DNA from: Candidatus Omnitrophota bacterium
Lineage (GTDB): Bacteria; Omnitrophota; Gorgyraeia; Aquiviventales; Aquiviventaceae
DNA length: 9,534 nt
Reading direction: 5' to 3'
NCBI GenBank assembly: GCA_016180605.1
Contig: JACPAW010000027.1
Span: forward strand, 1 to 9,534
Shown one piece after another: positions 4,655 through 9,534 of this stretch. Within the stretch, counting starts at the first letter, position 1; every line of letters begins with the position of its first letter. Position numbers and translations under genes: made by a program. Below the pieces are notes generated by a model. That model was not told the DNA's origin. It ran no database searches and was given only the letters and a program-made list of their open reading frames with translations.

Positions 4655-7376
4655 CGCGCATGTGGTCCTTCTGAAGGCTTGCCGCTTCTTCCATGGCTTG
4701 ATCCAGGCTGGCCAATAAGCCTGCGCGCGATAGCCCCATGCTGTCGCAGGCCCCTGCTTTGATGAGGCTGTCGCAGACCTTGCGATTGACAAGGCGAAGG
4801 TCCACATCGTGACAGAGCTGCTTCATATCGGTAAAGCGCTGACGAATTTTTCGCGCTTCGACGATCGTTTGAATGGCTAAGAGGCCGACATTTTTGATGA
4901 CCCCAAGGCCGCATCGGATGGTCCGTTCATCGACGACGGTAAAATGAGATTGGCTTTCATTGACATCCGGCGGCAGGATGTTTAATCCCATACGCTTGGC
5001 TTCATCCAGGTAGAAGACGAGTTTATCGGTGTTTCCCATTTCACTCGTCAGCAGGGCTACCATGAACTCGACCAAATAATGGGCTTTCAGATACGCGGTG
5101 CGGAAAGACACCATCGCATAGGCTGCGCTATGTGATTTGTTGAAGCCGTAACCTGCAAAATGCTCGATAAGGTCAAAAATCCGAGTTGCCGTTTTCTCGC
5201 TGATGCCGTTTTTCTTGCAGCCATCGACGAATGCCTTGCGCTGTTTCTCCATGACCTCGGCGATCTTCTTGCCCATCGCACGGCGCAACAAGTCCGCTTG
5301 GGCCAGCGAGAAGCCTGCCAATTCGTTGGCGATGCGCATGACCTGTTCCTGGAAAACGATGACCCCGTAAGTGGATTTAAGAACCGGCTCCAGGCGCGGG
5401 TGTTCATAGCGAATGGGAATCTGTCCGTGCTTTCGCTTCATGAAATCATCCAACATGCCAGAGCCGATAGGGCCAGGACGGAAAAGGGCGATCACGGAGA
5501 TGATGTCTTCGAACTGGGTCGGTTTGATTTTCTTAAGAAGATCCCGCATCCCCGAGCTTTCCAGTTGGAAGACGCCCATGGTCTCCGCGCGAGCCAAAAG
5601 CTGGTAGGTCAGCGGGTCATCCAGCAGCAGATTGTTTAAGTCAATTTTTATTCCCCGGCGTTCTTCAGTGAGTTTGACGGCTTGCTGGATGACCGTCAGC
5701 GTCCGCAAGCCCAGCATATCGATTTTCAAAAGGCCAATGCGCTCCAGAGAGCCCATGTCCAGGCCTGTCGTGACCTGGTCATCGTTACTCTTAAAAAGCG
5801 GCGCATACTCGGTTAGGGGCTTATCGGCAATGGTGATCCCCGCCGCATGGGTTGAGGCGTGGCGCGTGAGTCCTTCCAGCATCAAGGCGGTGTCCATCAG
5901 CTGCTTGACTTGTTCGTTGGTGCGGTAGAGGTGGGTTAATTCCGGTGCTTCATTGAGCGCGCGCGCCAAGGTGATGTCGAGCTCATTAGGGATCAGCTTG
6001 GCCAATCGATCCGCTTCGGCATAGGGCATCTTCATGACCCGGGCCACGTCTCGCACGACCGCCTTGGCCTGCATGGTGCCGAAGGTAATGATTTGAGCGA
6101 CGTTGGTTTTGCCGTATTTCCGGATCACGTAATCGATGACTTCGCCTCGGCGCTCATAACAGAAGTCGATGTCGATGTCAGGTTGGGTGACCCGCTGCGG
6201 GTTGAGGAAACGCTCAAAAAGAAGGTCATAGCGCAGAGGATCGATATCGGTGATCGCCAGGCAATAAGCGACTAGGCTGCCCGCAGCAGAGCCGCGTCCA
6301 GGACCTACAGGGATCTGATGCTCTTTCGCAAACCGGACGAAATCCCAAACAATCAGGAAATAACTCGTGTATCCGGACTGTAAAATGACGGATAGCTCAT
6401 GCTCCAGCCGCTCGATTAAGGCAGGCTGGACATTTCCATAGCGCTGGGAAAGCCCTTGGTAGCAGAGTTCCTTGAGGTATTCCTGTTGTGTTTTTCCTAC
6501 AGGCGGCTCGTAATAAGGCAGATGAATCTTTCCAAATTCCAACTCGAGGTTGCACTTTTCGGCAATCTGCAGCGTCGCTGAGATGGCATCGGGATAATCG
6601 CGGAAGAGCTCCTTCATTTCTTGCGCCGATTTTAGAAAGAACTCCGGGCGTTCATAGCGCAGCCGGTTCGGGTCATCGAGGGTGGTCTGCGTTTGAATCG
6701 ACATCAGCGCATCGTGCGCCGATGCATGTATTGCCTCGATGTAGTGCACATCGTTAGTGGCCACACAAGCGACACCGGCATCCTTGGCGATTTGCCGCAA
6801 GAGCGGCCGGACCTTGTCTTCCAGGCTCAGCCCGTGGTTTTGGAGCTCCACGTAAACATTCTCCTTGCCCAGGATCTGTACGAGATCATCCAGCTCGCGG
6901 CGGGCTGCTTGGGTCTGATCCTGGGTCAGATGCACGTTCAAAACGCCCTTCAGGCAACTGGTTAAAGCAATCAGGCCGCTGCGGTGCTGCTGCAGAGATT
7001 CTTTATCTATGCGCGGCTTGTAGTAAAAACCTTCCAGGTAGCTGATGGTTACCAGGCGCATGAGATTGCGGTAACCTTCCTCATCCTTGGCCAGAAGGAC
7101 CAGGTGCGAGTTGGAATCCCGAATGCTGCTTCCTGTTTTGTCAAACCGGCTTTTCGGGGCCAGATACGTTTCACAGCCTAAGATCGGCTTGATCCCAGCC
7201 TTCATGCAGGCATCATAAAACTCAATGGCCCCGAAGAGGTTGCCATGGTCTGTCATGGCGATTGCAGGGAACTTCAGTTCGCTGGCTCGCTGGACCAGAG
7301 GAGGAATTCGGCAAGCGCCATCGAGCAGCGAGTAGTTGGTGTGCAGGTGAAGGTGAACGAAATCAGAGTGTAACAT
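4647..7376 (-). CDS. dnaE: DNA polymerase III alpha subunit, PHP to fingers/HhH part; ends at a frame break
   Basis: Catalytic subunit of the replicative polymerase. The 909 residues contain an N-terminal PHP domain with apparently complete metal ligands (FVHLHLHTNYSLLDG 6-20, TDHGN 42-46, CET 68-70, SHL 90-92, NDVH 208-211), the palm with PGRGSAAGSLVAYCL (358-373), catalytic aspartates in PDIDIDF (D400, D402) and KIDML (D553), fingers (GYGFNKSHSAAYAMVSF 742-758), and a helix-hairpin-helix region near CGLGVIKNVG (822-831). It stops at TGA 4649-4647 just after LQKDHMRVA, where homologues continue with a Gly-Gln-x-x-Leu-Phe type clamp motif. Together with the piece at 3941-4654 the protein would be about 1145 residues, near normal. 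ATG at 7376 is 8 bases from a repeat array and has no Shine-Dalgarno. Confidence 0.97.
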   Translation of the reverse strand: MLHSDFVHLHLHTNYSLLDGACRIPPLVQRASELKFPAIAMTDHGNLFGAIEFYDACMKAGIKPILGCETYLAPKSRFDKTGSSIRDSNSHLVLLAKDEEGYRNLMRLVTISYLEGFYYKPRIDKESLQQHRSGLIALTSCLKGVLNVHLTQDQTQAARRELDDLVQILGKENVYVELQNHGLSLEDKVRPLLRQIAKDAGVACVATNDVHYIEAIHASAHDALMSIQTQTTLDDPNRLRYERPEFFLKSAQEMKELFRDYPDAISATLQIAEKCNLELEFGKIHLPYYEPPVGKTQQEYLKELCYQGLSQRYGNVQPALIERLEHELSVILQSGYTSYFLIVWDFVRFAKEHQIPVGPGRGSAAGSLVAYCLAITDIDPLRYDLLFERFLNPQRVTQPDIDIDFCYERRGEVIDYVIRKYGKTNVAQIITFGTMQAKAVVRDVARVMKMPYAEADRLAKLIPNELDITLARALNEAPELTHLYRTNEQVKQLMDTALMLEGLTRHASTHAAGITIADKPLTEYAPLFKSNDDQVTTGLDMGSLERIGLLKIDMLGLRTLTVIQQAVKLTEERRGIKIDLNNLLLDDPLTYQLLARAETMGVFQLESSGMRDLLKKIKPTQFEDIISVIALFRPGPIGSGMLDDFMKRKHGQIPIRYEHPRLEPVLKSTYGVIVFQEQVMRIANELAGFSLAQADLLRRAMGKKIAEVMEKQRKAFVDGCKKNGISEKTATRIFDLIEHFAGYGFNKSHSAAYAMVSFRTAYLKAHYLVEFMVALLTSEMGNTDKLVFYLDEAKRMGLNILPPDVNESQSHFTVVDERTIRCGLGVIKNVGLLAIQTIVEARKIRQRFTDMKQLCHDVDLRLVNRKVCDSLIKAGACDSMGLSRAGLLASLDQAMEEAASLQKDHMRVA

Positions 7377-7384
7377 TAGTGGCT

Positions 7385-7510
7385 AGCAAACAGCACACAG
7401 CAGACAGCACACAGTAAAAATTCCTGTCCTAATCTGTATGCTGTGTGCTGGATACTGTGTGCTCAGTCTGTTTGCTGTGTGCTGGTTGCTGTGTGCTTAC
7501 CCTGTGTGCT
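7385..7510. repeat. AGCACACAG repeat array, copy 2 (LOG gene-dnaE gap)
   Basis: Seven copies of AGCACACAG or its complement: two in the forward sense (7392, 7406) and five inverted (7441, 7455, 7475, 7489, 7502). The left arm 7385-7414 can pair with segments of the right arm 7441-7510, for example the complement of CTGTTTGCTGTGTGCTG (7468-7484). TCTGTATGCTG (7433-7443) lies between the arms, as in copy 1. The 50 bases 7510-7461 read on the minus strand match 2213-2262 closely. The array supplies the last codons and TAA stop of the LOG gene and forms the region immediately before dnaE. Confidence 0.87.
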
Positions 7511-8564
7511 TTACATTGCCCAGTTCGTTGATGCGGTGGATCATTTCGATGAGCCTACCAAACTGCTTGCGGTTGAAAGCGAAGATCAAGCGCGGCAAAT
7601 CCTTAAGAGAGGGCTCATCCGCTTCCTCGGGAAGTGCCGTCGTCTGGCGGATTGTTCCCGTTTCGATAATATCGCGGAATTCACGAGTTAACTTCGCCGG
7701 CGCTTCCACGGCAAGCGGGTGCGTTAAGCGCAGTACTAGCTGGCGTTCGACATAACGCAGAGAATGGTAGGTGCTATAAAAATGCAAAATGTGCCGAGCG
7801 GCTTCTTCTGCGGAACGCGCTACTTTGTAAATGGAACAGTCCGAGCGTGAAATCATGCCCCCCTTCGCCAAGCGCTGGTCGATGAAAGACAAAAGGGGTT
7901 TCCAAAATGTGCCATCCGGCAGATCCACCAGCACAATCGGCCGCGGGTCCGACTTGCCTGTTTGAACCAGCGTCATCGATTCGAAACCTTCATCCAGCGT
8001 GCCAAATCCTCCAGGGAAAAGGGCCGTGGCATGGGATTCTTTGATAAAGAGAAGTTTTCGGGTGAAGAAGTACTTGCAATTCACGAGCTTCTGATCTTTG
8101 GCGATAATAGGGTTGGCTTCTTGCTCAAAGGGAAGGCGAATATTGAGTCCGAAACTGGCAGAACAACCGGCTCCTTCGTGCCCTGCTTTCATAATGCCGC
8201 TAGCGGCTCCGGTAATGACCATCCAGTCTGCTTGTGCCATCCGATGCCCGAATGCTTTTGCCATCTGGTAGCCAGGATACCCCCGGCTGACGCGAGCCGA
8301 TCCAAAGAGGGCGACCTTGCGGATGCTGCGGTAAGGGCGAAACACCCTGAAGGCATAACGCAGTTCCTTCAATGCGGCATTGAGGATTTTTAGATCCCCT
8401 GTGGTGGCCGCATCTTCCCCCAGGCGGTAGATGGAAACCATCATTTCGGACAAAAGCCGCCGGTCGAAACGATCCTCCCCTAGCGACTGAAGCAGTGCGG
8501 CGATCTGCGAATCCGCTTCTGTCTTATGCGTCGTGTAAGGATGCAAAGGGCGATTCGGTATCAT
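7497..8564 (-). CDS. Long LOG-family (lysine decarboxylase-like fold) protein
   Basis: The 355-residue protein carries the LOG/TIGR00730-type nucleotide-binding core: KVALFGSARVSR (83-94), a glycine-rich GAASGIM (119-125) and the diagnostic PGGFGTLDE (184-192). Characterised relatives hydrolyse nucleoside 5'-monophosphates to base and ribose 5-phosphate (PpnN, plant LOG); the older 'lysine decarboxylase' label is misleading. It has about 80 extra N-terminal and about 90 extra C-terminal residues compared with a minimal LOG protein, as in longer bacterial members. No signal peptide, so cytosolic. The start ATG at 8564 has no Shine-Dalgarno. The last residues (about VKHTG) and the stop come from the repeat array, so the original C-terminus may have been altered. 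Its substrate cannot be told from context. Confidence 0.9.
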   Translation of the reverse strand: MIPNRPLHPYTTHKTEADSQIAALLQSLGEDRFDRRLLSEMMVSIYRLGEDAATTGDLKILNAALKELRYAFRVFRPYRSIRKVALFGSARVSRGYPGYQMAKAFGHRMAQADWMVITGAASGIMKAGHEGAGCSASFGLNIRLPFEQEANPIIAKDQKLVNCKYFFTRKLLFIKESHATALFPGGFGTLDEGFESMTLVQTGKSDPRPIVLVDLPDGTFWKPLLSFIDQRLAKGGMISRSDCSIYKVARSAEEAARHILHFYSTYHSLRYVERQLVLRLTHPLAVEAPAKLTREFRDIIETGTIRQTTALPEEADEPSLKDLPRLIFAFNRKQFGRLIEMIHRINELGNVKHTG

Positions 8565-8633
8565 GCGTCTGGATAGTCTAGCACGACCAGAGGAATTATG
8601 AAATGTAGAAACCGGTGGATGGAACCTTACCCG

Positions 8634-9534
8634 TCACAATTTTGCCCGGATAAAGAGCATAAACGAAAATGGAGTCTCTTCGTACGCTTCCTCGAGGCGC
8701 TCAGGGAGAAAGTGCAGGCTGCCTAGTCCTCCCAGCCCCCACTGTACCTGATGCTGCTCGGGAAAGTCGTAGATGTAGCCTAAACTAACCTTATGCACCG
8801 TGAATGACTTGCCATGCAACGGATCTGCCTCGAAGAAAAGCTCACTTTTTTCCACCGTCTCAGCCCGGCCAAAAACAGTGTGGGTCTTATTGAAATTGAC
8901 GAGCGACTCGACTAAAAATCCATCCAAGTCCCGCCCCGGATCATTCCGATTCCGTCCCCATGCCGCAGTCGTCTGCCAATGGGTGCGATCCCACCTATGG
9001 TGGTAGCTAGCCGAGATCGTGAACCGATTCGTATCTTGCTCAGGCTCCAGTTGCTCCGGGCTGTCTATGTGACCATAGCTGGCTTGGAAGGCCCAATGTG
9101 GGTTTGGATTGTACGAGAATCGTCCAGCGAACGAATCGAAGCGAGGCTTTTCCAGATCCCAGCGATCTTCGTCTGGCTCCCGGCCGGTAAAGAGCGAGCC
9201 TTCCAATTTTACCTTCTTCCAGATGTAGCCAAGGGTTGTCACACCATGCGTGATGTGTGTGGAATCCAGCCAATGGTGGGTGATTGGCGCCTCGGGGTTA
9301 TCGGTGCCTGAAAAACGGTGCATGAAAGTAGGTGGACCAAGTGCTGGCTCACCTGGCCAGCCGACATAGGCGAACGCGGAACTATCCGACCCTACAGATA
9401 CGCTATAGGTTAGCGCTAACTCCATAAACAGATCATGTGGGTGCTGACGGTCGATCAGCGGTGTTTTTCCATTATCCGTTTCGCCAGACTGTAAGAGCAA
9501 TGGATAACCCTTCCGGCCAACTGTCAGCGGTTCT
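8634..9534 (-). CDS. Outer-membrane beta-barrel-like protein of unknown function, N-terminus outside the window
   Basis: The frame is open to the right edge of the window with no plausible Met start, so the 300 residues seen are a C-terminal portion. Near its visible start are LLLQSGET and then LIDRQHPHDLFMELALTYS; the DRQHPHD motif is one I recall from uncharacterised bacterial proteins, sometimes near metal-resistance genes, but I cannot name the family. The rest alternates polar and aromatic residues in 9-12 residue strands (WAFQASYGHID, RFTISASYHHRW, HWQTTAAWGRNR, HTVFGRAETV, HKVSLGYIYDF) and ends FSFMLFIRAKL, as in barrel proteins. The histidine-rich patch HPHD and the segment THHWLDSTHITHG could bind metal; this is speculation. 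It is 69 bases upstream of the LOG gene, same direction; the gap between them holds nothing I recognise. Confidence 0.72.
   Translation of the reverse strand, partial: EPLTVGRKGYPLLLQSGETDNGKTPLIDRQHPHDLFMELALTYSVSVGSDSSAFAYVGWPGEPALGPPTFMHRFSGTDNPEAPITHHWLDSTHITHGVTTLGYIWKKVKLEGSLFTGREPDEDRWDLEKPRFDSFAGRFSYNPNPHWAFQASYGHIDSPEQLEPEQDTNRFTISASYHHRWDRTHWQTTAAWGRNRNDPGRDLDGFLVESLVNFNKTHTVFGRAETVEKSELFFEADPLHGKSFTVHKVSLGYIYDFPEQHQVQWGLGGLGSLHFLPERLEEAYEETPFSFMLFIRAKL

Noticed and set aside
4612..4914. Third frame open across the dnaE break
   Set aside because: Its translation has no polymerase features; it is a shadow frame.
3941..7376. Split dnaE with an intein, as in cyanobacteria
   Set aside because: No intein motifs (Cys start, HN-Cys end) occur at either side; the two pieces are adjacent and simply in different frames.
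7385..7510. CRISPR array
   Set aside because: Units are about 9 bases, irregularly spaced, present in both orientations, with no unique spacers of constant length.
8565..8633. Promoter or terminator between the barrel gene and the LOG gene
   Set aside because: No stem-loop with T-run or convincing -35/-10 pair could be seen.

Overview
The window is bacterial chromosomal DNA of moderate GC. Every gene I can support lies on the minus strand, so transcription runs from high to low coordinates. In that direction the order is: an outer-membrane beta-barrel-like protein (N-terminus outside the window), a long LOG-family (lysine decarboxylase-like fold) protein, dnaE (DNA polymerase III alpha), an HU/IHF-type DNA-binding protein, hisS, aspS, a small LysM lipoprotein, and the first 34 codons of a PhoH-like protein. 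The lipobox and the barrel protein point to a Gram-negative-type envelope. The close grouping of dnaE, hisS and aspS recalls gene order I remember from Chlamydiae and other PVC-type lineages (Omnitrophota would also fit), but this is inference and the phylum is not proven.

Region by region: 1-103 is the 5' end of phoH. 104-230 is a gap filled by a stem-loop repeat built on GGGACATG. 231-726 is a LysM lipoprotein gene with a +1 frame break. 741-782 is a long hairpin just upstream of the only strong Shine-Dalgarno site in the window. 808-2196 is aspS. 2205-2302 is an AGCACACAG repeat array. 2305-3576 is hisS and 3640-3918 is the HU/IHF gene. 3941-7376 is dnaE, interrupted by a +1 frame break. 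7385-7510 is a second AGCACACAG array, sharing a block of about 50 bp in opposite orientation with the first. 7497-8564 is the LOG gene and 8634-9534 the barrel protein. No gene-free stretch exceeds 300 bases.

The most notable points are these. (1) AspRS is of the bacterial type but lacks the whole GAD insertion domain, cut cleanly in frame, and carries the two residues linked to non-discriminating (Asp/Asn) charging. (2) dnaE changes frame exactly where the linker and internal beta-clamp-binding motif should be, and that motif is missing. (3) The LysM lipoprotein gene has a second +1 break between its signal peptide and its LysM domain. (4) Four gene junctions carry inverted-repeat elements, two of them from one family bracketing dnaE-hup-hisS in opposite orientation. 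Whether the two frame breaks are biological or assembly errors cannot be decided from this sequence alone.
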